DNA of 25,620 nt from Candidatus Paceibacterota bacterium (GTDB lineage Bacteria; Patescibacteriota; Minisyncoccia; Phycocordibacterales; CAINVO01): contig JAQTMP010000004.1 of NCBI GenBank assembly GCA_028714275.1, forward strand, positions 1 to 25,620, read 5' to 3'. The notes beneath the pieces are model-generated. The model searched no databases. It was not told the origin of the DNA and worked only from the letters and a program-made list of their open reading frames with translations. A program made the translations under genes and the position numbers. Below, piece after piece: positions 6,878 through 14,023 of the stretch (position 1 is its first letter; the number at the start of each line of letters is the position of its first letter).

Positions 6878-9797
6878 ATAGCTTTTTAAGCGCACACCAC
6901 TCACACTTAGCCTCGCCGCAAGAATCCGTTAAAATCGCACCTGACCAGACCGCATCAAGCAACCGTTGAATCTCTGATTTCACTTTTTCAAGATCACTTT
7001 TTTCTATTGGCAATGTTTCAATAAAACATCTCCCTTTGCTGTCTGGCATAATAAAAACTAATGAAGGAATCACGTTTTTATTTTTAAAGCTGACATCCTC
7101 TTCAATCAATAATCTATAAAAAACAAGCTGCCGAAAATAATTTCCATTTGAATTCTTGGTCAATCCCTTAATTTCGTTGGCGCTCATTTTTCCTCTAGTC
7201 TTGTAGTCAAAAACCAGTGTCTCATCTTCAGTATCGACAATAGCGTCAAGTTTGCCGTGAAGCAAAATGTTTTTGTAATGAGCCTCGCACCAATGCTCGG
7301 TAAAAATCCTTCCTTGGAGGGCAAAGTGCGAAGCTAAACTATTTGCAATAGCGGGTGATACTTCTAAAAGCTCCTGACAAACGGCTTCTCGTTCAAACGA
7401 AGGTAAAAATGATCTTTTCAGCGACTCCTCGACGGTTTTGTCGATAATGGATTGAATATTTTCAATGCCTTTATCCTTGCTTCGCCAAACTCGGTCAAAA
7501 GCGAGGTGCATGGCAATACCCTTCTCGGCACTTGGTGAAGGAGCCTCGGGCAATTTCAAAATACTTTTATACAAAAATTCACTCGGACATTTTAAAAAAT
7601 GGTTCAGGGCTGTGACGGAAAGACCTTTCTCCAGGATCACATTTTTGGCGTGATCTAAAATTCTATCAGCATTTTTTATGCTGACTGAAGTCGTCTCTAA
7701 AGTAGGCTTGTCCTTTGCGGCCGCTTTTTTTGATATAGTGACTGTCGAAACAAGAGACTGGTCAAGCTCAGCTACCAGGCGAAGGGCGGTGAGCACTTTA
7801 CCATCAGATTCTTCCTTTGGACAAATAATGGTTATATGTTTTCGAGCTCGAGTAAGAGCAACATAAAAAAGTCGTCGCAGGTCTCGGAGTGCGTCAGCCT
7901 CCCCCAGCTTGCTTTCTACCGGCAAGACAAAATAGCTGTTACGAGCTCTGCTGCTCCAGGATTCTTCAGTAGCATAAGGAATAAAAACATAATCAAATTC
8001 TAGGCCTTTACTGCCGTGGGCAGTCATAACTTTCACTTGGGCGTCAGAGAGACCGACACTTATTTTGACACTTTTATTTTCAGACGAAGCTTTGTATTCC
8101 ATCAACCTATCCAAAAGTAAACTCGGATCATGAATATCTCCCTCTCGACAAAGACCGAGAGCCAGTCCGACAATAGCCCTCCAAACTTCCACATAAGCTG
8201 GGTCTCTGGATACAATATTTAAAAATCCAGATTTTTCAGCAGCAAAAACTAAAAAATTAATCGGACTGTCAGTCAAACGTTCCTTCTGAATGAACGCTAA
8301 TATCGGCAGATTTTTTTCTATGGCTTCAAATTTGCCATTTCTAAGATCCCGCAAGAGTTCGGTGGCTTGGCTAAAGGCAATACCCCAAAGACCGACCGCG
8401 ATAGTTTTGCCTAAACTTTCAATATCAGTCTGGTCCTTCAAAAATCCGACCAGAGCAAAAAAAGTGGCTCCTATTGGGTGCGAAAAAATATCGATGCTTC
8501 GCTCAGCTGAAACAGCCACCCCATTGGCCTCGCAAAGCCTGATCAAACGCTCCACATCTCTGTTATTTTTACTAATCAGAGCCACCGTTTTTTCTGGTTC
8601 CTTTTTTGAAATAGACTTGAGCTGCTCAATGAGGTATTCCTCTCCCGAAGAAACATCCGCGGCCTCGACAAGATCGATCGGCCTTTCTTCTTCATCACCT
8701 GAAGCTTTGAGAGGTACGCGTAAATGAGCATACTGCCCTTCTGTATAATTGTTCTCAATCATTTTAAAAGTCGTGTCCAAAATGTGCTGATGTGAGCGGT
8801 AGTTATCCTCGAGATTAATTTTCTCAATGTTTGGCCAAGTCTTTTCAAAACGTAAAAAATTCTCTACCGAAGCTCCTTGAAAACGATAGATCGCTTGCTT
8901 CTCGTCGCCGACAATAAAAATATTTGGATTGTCAAAAAAATCACCGAGCATCTTGATTATAAAGTTTTGGGCATCATTAGTGTCTTGATGTTCATCTACC
9001 AGCAGATAAAGAAACTTTTCCTGGAGCAATCTAAGCAGAAGCGCATTTTGGCCAAGGGCAACAATGAGCTCAAAAATAAGATCGTCAAAATCCATCAATT
9101 TTTCCTGCTTCTTTTTTTTCTCATAGGCAGCATAGACATCCGCAAAAATTAACGTCTTGGCACAGCGCTCAAGCGCTCTTTGACCTTCTGCTTTAAGTGT
9201 TCCCTTGCTCTCGCCTCTTGTGGAAATGAGACTTTCGTCTAAACCGATACGCTTCATTTCTGCTTCGGTAAATTCTTTAATCATCTTTGGGGTTGAGGCT
9301 TCTTTTTTGGCGTCTCGGATGGCGCTTAAAATGGGACCAATGTAAAAATCAGGATTGCCAAAAGGCCGCAGGCTCTCAAATGCTTTGCTTTCAAGAATTT
9401 TTCTAATCATGGCTTCAGCGTCTATGTCGGTCATCTGTTTAAAACCATCCAGATGAATAAAATATTCTTTGAACTCTGCCATGACTGAAGCGGCAAAACT
9501 GTGAAAGGTGTGGATTCGAACTTCATCTGCCCGCGAGCCAATGAGCTCTCGGAGTTTTGTCTTGATAGCTTTAACCCCAGCGTCGGTGAAAGTAACGGCC
9601 AAAATACCCGAAGCGGGGGTATCTGTTTTTTTTAGAATGTTGGCGATGCGGAGTGTCAAAATAGTCGTCTTGCCTGTACCGGGGCCGGCGATCACCATTA
9701 CGGGGCCGTCTATTGCCTCCACGGCCCGTTTTTGAGCATTATTCAACCTGTCATACTGATTCTTATAACGCTGATCGAAATCGTTGCGATTGGGCAT
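6849..9797 (-). CDS. UvrD/PcrA-type helicase fused to a PD-(D/E)XK nuclease with a Fe-S cysteine cluster
   Basis: ATP-dependent DNA helicase-nuclease, resembling a one-chain AddA/RecB-type repair enzyme. Predicted length is 982 residues. Helicase motifs in order are Q/Walker A 'LNNAQKRAV...AGPGTGKTT' (about 30-45), motif II 'LLVDEHQDTND' (about 265), motif III 'GDEKQAIYRFQGA', IV 'NYRSHQHIL', V 'VMTAHGSKGLEFDYVF' and VI 'FYVALTRARKH'. The C-terminal nuclease has 'GKLDAIVDTEDETLVFDYKT' (about 845-865). One Cys in 'FLKCPSEF' (about 737) plus the terminal C-x2-C-x7-C set match the split four-cysteine iron-sulfur arrangement of AddB and Cas4 nucleases. The start at 9797 ('MPNRNDF') is chosen because TATAAG ends 6 nt before it. 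ATG 9818 is possible. A longer frame to 10061 is a shadow of a plus-strand gene. It overlaps the dsbA-like gene by 29 bp. Confidence 0.9.
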   Translation of the reverse strand: MPNRNDFDQRYKNQYDRLNNAQKRAVEAIDGPVMVIAGPGTGKTTILTLRIANILKKTDTPASGILAVTFTDAGVKAIKTKLRELIGSRADEVRIHTFHSFAASVMAEFKEYFIHLDGFKQMTDIDAEAMIRKILESKAFESLRPFGNPDFYIGPILSAIRDAKKEASTPKMIKEFTEAEMKRIGLDESLISTRGESKGTLKAEGQRALERCAKTLIFADVYAAYEKKKKQEKLMDFDDLIFELIVALGQNALLLRLLQEKFLYLLVDEHQDTNDAQNFIIKMLGDFFDNPNIFIVGDEKQAIYRFQGASVENFLRFEKTWPNIEKINLEDNYRSHQHILDTTFKMIENNYTEGQYAHLRVPLKASGDEEERPIDLVEAADVSSGEEYLIEQLKSISKKEPEKTVALISKNNRDVERLIRLCEANGVAVSAERSIDIFSHPIGATFFALVGFLKDQTDIESLGKTIAVGLWGIAFSQATELLRDLRNGKFEAIEKNLPILAFIQKERLTDSPINFLVFAAEKSGFLNIVSRDPAYVEVWRAIVGLALGLCREGDIHDPSLLLDRLMEYKASSENKSVKISVGLSDAQVKVMTAHGSKGLEFDYVFIPYATEESWSSRARNSYFVLPVESKLGEADALRDLRRLFYVALTRARKHITIICPKEESDGKVLTALRLVAELDQSLVSTVTISKKAAAKDKPTLETTSVSIKNADRILDHAKNVILEKGLSVTALNHFLKCPSEFLYKSILKLPEAPSPSAEKGIAMHLAFDRVWRSKDKGIENIQSIIDKTVEESLKRSFLPSFEREAVCQELLEVSPAIANSLASHFALQGRIFTEHWCEAHYKNILLHGKLDAIVDTEDETLVFDYKTRGKMSANEIKGLTKNSNGNYFRQLVFYRLLIEEDVSFKNKNVIPSLVFIMPDSKGRCFIETLPIEKSDLEKVKSEIQRLLDAVWSGAILTDSCGEAKCEWCALKKLSICRPATDR

Positions 9798-9803
9798 ATA
9801 TGC

Positions 9804-9809
9804 CTTATA
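9804..9809 (-). promoter_or_regulatory. -10 hexamer (TATAAG) before the helicase start
   Basis: On the minus strand TATAAG is followed by 6 nt and the ATG at 9797. No -35 is evident. The spacing equals that of four other genes in the window, which is the main support. Confidence 0.4.
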
Positions 9810-9812
9810 TTC

Positions 9813-10043
9813 TTGCATTTTCAGGTCCGTTTTGCTAGTGAGGTTGGAACCAACTTTCTCTTCCACAACAAAAAGCCGTCGGCCCAGGAAAAACGTTTTA
9901 TACCGGTCTATTACCACCAGTACCGTCACGAGACGCTTCAGGCCAATATGGTGCCGGAAGACTTCAACACCTACCTCGAGGGGCTCAAGGCGAGGAAAAG
10001 TGAGGACATTCCCCATTACATCAAGATCCCGGCCTTCGTCTAG
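9813..10043 (+). CDS. Unrecognised small protein or 3' remnant of a larger gene
   Basis: I do not recognise this product. The plus strand is open and ends in TAG at 10041-10043, 20 bp before a clear terminator. Codon use over the last 60 codons strongly favours C or G at third positions (for example TAC CAC CAG TAC, GAC TTC AAC ACC TAC CTC), unlike the minus-strand reading of the same DNA. The visible sequence is hydrophilic, with 'KRFIPVYYHQYRHETLQ' and a terminal 'DIPHYIKIPAFV'. No ATG opens the frame near its coding-like part. TTG at 9813 is the only early candidate and ATG 9948 would leave 31 residues. It could therefore be a short gene with a non-ATG start, or a gene whose 5' end was lost when the adjoining helicase gene arrived. 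Confidence 0.4.
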   Translation: MHFQVRFASEVGTNFLFHNKKPSAQEKRFIPVYYHQYRHETLQANMVPEDFNTYLEGLKARKSEDIPHYIKIPAFV

Positions 10044-10063
10044 GCCGGCAACGTCGGACAAAC

Positions 10064-10098
10064 AAAATCGCTCAGGGCCCCCACCCCGAGCGATTTTT
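10064..10098 (+). terminator. Intrinsic terminator of the plus-strand gene ending at 10043
   Basis: A 10-bp perfect stem (10064-10073 with 10088-10097) encloses a 14-nt C-rich loop, with a T run at 10094-10098. On the other strand the tail reads TTTTGTTTG, so it may work both ways. Confidence 0.8.
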
Positions 10099-10205
10099 AT
10101 TGCATATTTAATTTTCCTTAATGTTGCCTAAGTACAATTTGCTTATTGAACAAGCAAAATAAATTAATACAAAAATATAAAAAGATATAACGCACTATTG
10201 GATCT

Positions 10206-10519
10206 GTGAGCTGCCCATCCCTCGATAATGAGATCGTGTATTTCAATAACCATGGTTTTAATCATTTACTGAGAAAAGGTAAAAATCCTAGAAAAGCCAG
10301 TGATGTATACAGAAGACTATCTTTACTTAAATACTGTTTAAAAGTCGTTAAAGAAAAAAACAAGTGGAGTTTTATACAAATCTATTAAAATGAATAATTC
10401 TATTGTTCAATACTGGGCACTAAGTAAAGATGAAAAAAATACCAAGATTACAGTTGTCGTTAGACAACTTGGTAATGGATATAAACATTTTTTTAGTATA
10501 TTTTCAAAAAGAAAATAAA
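10206..10519 (+). pseudogene. Small 'HGFNHL...VVRQLGNG.KHFFS' family protein, split by a +1 frameshift in an A7 run
   Basis: Two overlapping frames give one protein of about 103 residues if a single A is ignored in the A7 run at 10354-10360. The first frame (GTG 10206) reads 'NEIVYFNNHGFNHLLRKGKNPRKASDVYRRLSLLKY'. The second continues with 'SGVLYKSIKMNNSIVQYWALS' and 'ITVVVRQLGNGYKHFFSIFSK' to TAA at 10517-10519. The combined pattern is familiar to me as a short protein family common in CPR genomes, in which the His/Arg-rich motif and the 'R-Q-L-G-N-G...K-H-F-F-S' block are the conserved ends. A BECR-type (RelE/EndoU/colicin-like) RNase fold is a guess. As read, translation stops at 10388 ('KWSFIQIY'). 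Real decay, programmed slippage or a homopolymer sequencing error are all possible. Confidence 0.6.
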
Positions 10520-10545
10520 TACAAAACACCTCAATCAGGAGGTGT
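10515..10545 (-). terminator. Intrinsic terminator of the candidate small RNA
   Basis: Stem 10526-10532 with 10539-10545 (ACACCTC / GAGGTGT), 6-nt loop. In the minus direction it is followed by TTTTGTATTTATTTT. It can also end rpoD read-through transcripts. Confidence 0.75.
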
Positions 10546-10602
10546 CTTGTCAGGTTTGCCATCAGCTTGAGCCGATAGGGGCTTTCGCCCCGCAAACCCT
10601 AT
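10518..10602 (-). ncRNA. Candidate structured small RNA, about 85 nt, with own promoter and terminator
   Basis: On the minus strand a good promoter (TTGATT-17-TAATAT) predicts a start near 10602. The RNA then folds into a compact three-way junction. The outer stem GGUUUGC/GCAAACC pairs 10598-10592 with 10559-10553. Hairpin A is GGGGC-GAAA-GCCCC (10591-10578) with a GNRA tetraloop. Hairpin B is AUCGGC-UCAA-GCUGAU (10576-10561) with one G-U pair. Only one unpaired base separates the two hairpins and one separates hairpin B from the outer stem. A short linker leads to the terminator hairpin, whose 5' arm carries CACCUCCU, identical to a typical 16S rRNA 3' end. There is no plausible reading frame. 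I could not match it to a known RNA family. It could instead be part of the rpoD 3' UTR. Confidence 0.55.
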
Positions 10603-10608
10603 GTGCGT

Positions 10609-10637
10609 ATATTAAACAAGCGAAAGAAAAAAATCAA
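10609..10637 (-). promoter_or_regulatory. Promoter of the candidate small RNA (TTGATT - 17 bp - TAATAT)
   Basis: Minus strand: -35 TTGATT at 10637-10632, T-rich 17-bp spacer, -10 TAATAT at 10614-10609. It lies just after the rpoD stop and 7 nt before the start of the folded region. Confidence 0.6.
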
Positions 10638-10647
10638 GATTGACAGG

Positions 10648-11949
10648 CTAATAATTTTTCAACCTATTGATATTCTCATGCTGGCGTATCTTCTCGTGTG
10701 CTTTCGCCTCAATCTGGCGAATACGTTCGCGAGTGACTCCGAAGATTTTACCTACCTCTTCTAGAGTGTGCTGGACGCCATCATCGAGTCCGTGGCGCAT
10801 TTTTAAAATCTCGCGCTCTTTGTCTGATAAATCATCGAGAATTTCTTTGACCTGATCTGACAAAATACGTCGAGAGGATTCCTGATCTGGCGAAAGGATT
10901 TTTTCATCCGAAATAAAATCTCCGTAAGTCGACTTTCCGTCATCGTCATCCCCTACTGGAGTGTCGAGTGAGACAGTATTCTGGTCGATTTTTTCAATGG
11001 TGTAAATTTTTTCAACATCGAGCCCCATCTCTACGGCTATTTCGTCGGGTAGTGGATCACGTCCAAGATCCTGACTCAAGCGACGATAGACTTGTTTATA
11101 TTTGGCAATAGTTTCCACCATGTGCACTGGCACCCGAATAGTGCGCGATTGATCAGCCAAGGCCCGAGTAATAGACTGACGAATCCACCAAGTAGCGTAA
11201 GTAGAAAACTTATAACCCTTAGTCCAGTCAAACTTGTCTACCGCTTTGAAGAGACCGAGGTTACCTTCCTGGATGAGGTCAAGTAGAGTCAGATCCGCAC
11301 TGCGTCCCACATATTTTTTAGCAATAGAAACAACAAGGCGGAGGTTGGCCTTGGCAAGCAGATTTTTAGCTTCCTCGTCTCCCTTTTCGATACGCTTGGC
11401 AAGTTCCTTTTCCTCATGAGCATGGATCAAAGGATACTGACCAATCTCTTTCAAATACATCTGGATAGAATCATAGGCCGAATCGCTCGAACGCCCGCTG
11501 CCATAGGCATACTTTTTAATGACTTCGTCTTCGTCAGCTTTGACTTCGAGTAAGCCGCCTCCTTCAAGGACGTCGATACCCGCCGTAGCCAATTTTTCAT
11601 AAAGATTGTCTAAGAAAAAAACATCCTCTTCCACTGTCGGAAATTCCTTTAAGATTTCATCATAGGTCACGAAGCCTCGCTCCTTGCCTTTGAGTAAAAG
11701 TTTTTCAGCCTTGGCATCAAGCCCCTGAGCCTTGCTCTGGGCTTTGGAAACTTTTTTGTTATTTGTTTTACTGGCCGCTTTAGAAACTGATTTATTTGTT
11801 TTAGTTTTAGAAAAACTTTTGGCAGATTTTTTTGCGAGTTTTTTTGCAGGTGCCTTTTTTGCAATAGATTTTGAGGCGGATTTTGAAGCCGCTTTTTTTG
11901 ATGAAGTCTTTATTTTATTTTTTGGGTTCTTTGAGGACATTTTTGGCAT
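10648..11949 (-). CDS. rpoD: Principal RNA polymerase sigma factor (sigma-70/SigA)
   Basis: Housekeeping sigma subunit directing the polymerase encoded upstream to -10/-35 promoters. It has 433 residues. The first 75 are a Lys/Ala/Ser-rich, histone H1-like tail ('KKAASKSASKSIAKKAPAKK' and similar). A degenerate region 1.1 ('GKERGFVTYDEILKEFP') and region 1.2 ('SVQMYLKEIG'-like, here 'SIQMYLKEIGQYPL') follow. Region 2 carries 'NLRLVVSIAKKYVGR', 'LLDLIQEGNLGLFKAVDKFD' and the -10 recognition helix 'YKFSTYATWWIRQSI'. Region 3 starts at 'RTIRVPVHMVETI' and region 4.2 at 'LEEVGKIFGVTRERIRQIE'. It follows dnaG by 112 bp, where its own promoter and two DnaA boxes lie, so its expression can be separated from dnaG. 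Confidence 0.96.
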   Translation of the reverse strand: MPKMSSKNPKNKIKTSSKKAASKSASKSIAKKAPAKKLAKKSAKSFSKTKTNKSVSKAASKTNNKKVSKAQSKAQGLDAKAEKLLLKGKERGFVTYDEILKEFPTVEEDVFFLDNLYEKLATAGIDVLEGGGLLEVKADEDEVIKKYAYGSGRSSDSAYDSIQMYLKEIGQYPLIHAHEEKELAKRIEKGDEEAKNLLAKANLRLVVSIAKKYVGRSADLTLLDLIQEGNLGLFKAVDKFDWTKGYKFSTYATWWIRQSITRALADQSRTIRVPVHMVETIAKYKQVYRRLSQDLGRDPLPDEIAVEMGLDVEKIYTIEKIDQNTVSLDTPVGDDDDGKSTYGDFISDEKILSPDQESSRRILSDQVKEILDDLSDKEREILKMRHGLDDGVQHTLEEVGKIFGVTRERIRQIEAKAHEKIRQHENINRLKNY

Positions 11950-11986
11950 GATATATGTGTCGATTTATTTTTTGCGTGATTCTAAT

Positions 11987-12017
11987 TTTATACTAAATTT
12001 ATGTAAAATACTTACAA
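11987..12017 (-). promoter_or_regulatory. Candidate rpoD promoter (TTGTAA - 19 bp - TATAAA)
   Basis: The -10 TATAAA is at 11992-11987 on the minus strand. The best -35-like match TTGTAA is 19 bp upstream (12017-12012), longer than ideal. The leader would be about 30 nt. Confidence 0.4.
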
Positions 12018-12030
12018 AAACCTACTGATT

Positions 12031-12050
12031 TTACCCACAGCTTATCCACA
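12031..12050 (+). promoter_or_regulatory. Two direct DnaA boxes, 11 bp apart, upstream of rpoD
   Basis: TTATCCACA at 12042-12050 is a perfect DnaA box, and TTACCCACA at 12031-12039 is a one-mismatch box in the same orientation. The start-to-start distance of 11 bp is one helical turn. They sit between the dnaG stop and the rpoD promoter, about 20 bp upstream of the -35-like element. Confidence 0.6.
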
Positions 12051-12061
12051 GTTGCCAGACT

Positions 12062-13921
12062 CTATCCGCTCGCCCTTGACCGCTTTTGGACAGAGGCAAG
12101 CTCGGTCGACAGACTATGGCACTCTGCAAAAAGAGTTTTGGCCTTTTCGAGATCCTTTGTCTGCTCTGCCCTATGAAGCTCAGCCATGGCCTTTGATAAA
12201 AGCTCCTTAACAGCGTCTTCTTCGAGTCTTGACAAAGCCGTGTCAATATCCTGTGTCAAGAGCTTGCTTCCAGCGTAAATCATCTCTGCCTCCGACGCCA
12301 AGTCAGCTTTTTCTTCGGCTGAGCCAAAAGTCTCGTCTATACTGGCAATCGACAATCTTTTGAGCAAGCTATCGACCCGAGCCTTAATAGATTGCACGTC
12401 AATCTCAGACCCAGACTCCTGCCATGCAATGATGGCCTTGATCAAACGCAAGTCCGGATGGTAAACAAAACCCGCTTTGCTGTTTTCCTTTGCTAAACTT
12501 TTTTCATGGTCATTTTTTTCAGGAGTATTTTTTAGTATCTCCGCCTGAGCTGCTCCAGCCATGATTTGTTTGAGCTTATGGAATTCTTCTTTCAAAGCCT
12601 CTAGAGGAATGCCCGACACATCTGCAATCCGACCCAAATAGTGTGACTGCTGAATAGCGCTGGGAAGCGAAGCGACATAAGGGAGAACATTTTTTTCTAT
12701 CTCTTTCCAAAGGGCTTTTTCATCTTTGCCCCCTTTGGTGTTTGCATCTCCCCCTGCGTCTGCCATGACAATGTCGATGTTAAAATCAATGACATGCTTG
12801 GCCTTACGCAAAGTTTCTTTCCAAACTTCGAGATTATTTAAGATCAGTTCAGCCGGATCTTGACCTTTTGGCAACTCTGCAATTTTGACTTCCATGCCTA
12901 GAGACAAAGCTATGCTCCAAGCTCTGACTGAGGCATTGAGCCCTGCCTTGTCCGCATCGTAGGCAATCATGATATTACTCGAAAGCTGGTTGAGCTTGCG
13001 TAAATGATCCGCCGTCAAGGCCGTACCAGATGAAGCCACCGCGTTGGTAAAGCCAGCTTGGTGCGCCATGAGCAGATCCATCTGCCCTTCGACAAGCAAG
13101 GAGTAATCTTTTTGACGAATAGCCTGCTTAGCTCTGTCATACCCGTAAAGCACTTCGCTTTTGTTGAAAAGCGGAGTGTCCGGGCTGTTTAAATATTTTG
13201 CCTCAGACACTGCCTCTTTTTTTACTCCACCATCCACGGCAATCTCTGCCCCTTCTAATACTCGGCCAGAATACCCGATAACTCGTGATGACGGATCGAA
13301 GAGCGGAAATATGACACGCCCCCGGAAGCGATCGTAAAAGCGATTACTGTTTTCGGCTCTTTTGATCAGGCCCACTTTCTCAATCTCAGCTTCCCCAAAG
13401 CCATTTACTTGGTCTTTCGAAGAGCCGATTTTTTTTAAGTGATCATTGAGAGCCTGCCACTCGGCAGGTGCATAGCCCAGTCGCCAGGTTTTAATAGTGT
13501 CTTCCGTCAAACCCCGTCCGGTGAGATATTTTTTAGCACTATTTGTACCAAGCTCGTCTTCAAGATGACTCTGGAAAAAAATCGTGGCTTCTTCGAGAAT
13601 GGAGAAAAGTTTTTCGCGCTCGGTCCTTGCCTCAGGACGTTCTCGAGTGATCTCAACTCCAGCTTTATCAGCCAAAATTTTTAGAGCGCCCATGAAATCT
13701 ACTTTTTCAAACTCTTGCACAAAGGAAAAAATGTCTCCTTTCATACCGCAGCCAAAACAATAGTAGCTTCCGCGCTCTGGTGAGATGAAAAACGAAGGGG
13801 TCTTTTCATTGTGAAAGGGGCAGCGGGCCTTGAAATTTGCTCCGGCTTTTTCGAGCTTTATATACCCCCCAATCACTTCCGTCACACTTAACTTTTGTTT
13901 GATTTGTTCAACAGTAGTCAT
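12062..13921 (-). CDS. dnaG: DNA primase
   Basis: Synthesises RNA primers at the replication fork. It has 619 residues. The N-terminal CHC2 zinc domain shows 'CPFHNEKTPSFFISPERGSYYCFGCGMKGD' split over residues 34-63 (Cys, His, Cys, Cys). The catalytic core begins near 'YLTGRGLTEDTIKTWRLGYAP'. The Toprim fold has 'LLVEGQMDLLMAHQAGF' (Gln where many primases have Tyr), 'SSGTALTADHL' and the metal site 'IAYDADKAG'. The C-terminal helicase-binding region after about residue 430 is divergent and Glu/Lys-rich. It lies between rpoC and rpoD, a partial macromolecular-synthesis operon without rpsU. A consensus -10 and a long hairpin precede it, and no Shine-Dalgarno motif is present at its ATG. Confidence 0.95.
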   Translation of the reverse strand: MTTVEQIKQKLSVTEVIGGYIKLEKAGANFKARCPFHNEKTPSFFISPERGSYYCFGCGMKGDIFSFVQEFEKVDFMGALKILADKAGVEITRERPEARTEREKLFSILEEATIFFQSHLEDELGTNSAKKYLTGRGLTEDTIKTWRLGYAPAEWQALNDHLKKIGSSKDQVNGFGEAEIEKVGLIKRAENSNRFYDRFRGRVIFPLFDPSSRVIGYSGRVLEGAEIAVDGGVKKEAVSEAKYLNSPDTPLFNKSEVLYGYDRAKQAIRQKDYSLLVEGQMDLLMAHQAGFTNAVASSGTALTADHLRKLNQLSSNIMIAYDADKAGLNASVRAWSIALSLGMEVKIAELPKGQDPAELILNNLEVWKETLRKAKHVIDFNIDIVMADAGGDANTKGGKDEKALWKEIEKNVLPYVASLPSAIQQSHYLGRIADVSGIPLEALKEEFHKLKQIMAGAAQAEILKNTPEKNDHEKSLAKENSKAGFVYHPDLRLIKAIIAWQESGSEIDVQSIKARVDSLLKRLSIASIDETFGSAEEKADLASEAEMIYAGSKLLTQDIDTALSRLEEDAVKELLSKAMAELHRAEQTKDLEKAKTLFAECHSLSTELASVQKRSRASG

Positions 13922-13930
13922 AGTGATTCC

Positions 13931-13994
13931 GGCAGAGCACTCTCCTCACTAAAGCGCTCGATGACTCGCTAACCCGTTCGGAGAGTGCTCTGCC
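13931..13994. repeat. Perfect 15-bp inverted repeat forming a long stem-loop before dnaG
   Basis: Arms 13931-13945 (GGCAGAGCACTCTCC) and 13980-13994 are exact reverse complements with a 34-nt loop. The loop itself has a small AGCG/CGCT stem. On the coding (minus) strand no T run follows, and the structure ends 9 nt before the dnaG ATG, so it does not look like an ordinary terminator. Confidence 0.8.
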
Positions 13995-14001
13995 TAAATA
14001 A

Positions 14002-14007
14002 ATTATA
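14002..14007 (-). promoter_or_regulatory. Consensus -10 (TATAAT) upstream of dnaG
   Basis: Minus-strand TATAAT between the rpoC stop and the 15-bp inverted repeat. A start about 7 nt downstream (near 13995) would put the hairpin at the very 5' end of dnaG mRNA. No -35 at normal spacing is evident. Confidence 0.45.
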
Positions 14008-14023
14008 CCGACCCTGAACTAAA

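Noticed and set aside
9798..10061. N-terminal extension of the helicase frame to an ATG at 10061
   Set aside because: The extra residues do not resemble a UvrD N-terminus, and the plus strand there has coding-like codon bias and a terminator after its stop.
10551..10602. Fluoride (crcB) riboswitch, because of a GCUGAUGG segment and a pseudoknot-like layout
   Set aside because: The 5' GGCGAUG segment and matching loop are missing, no transporter gene follows, and the order of stems differs.
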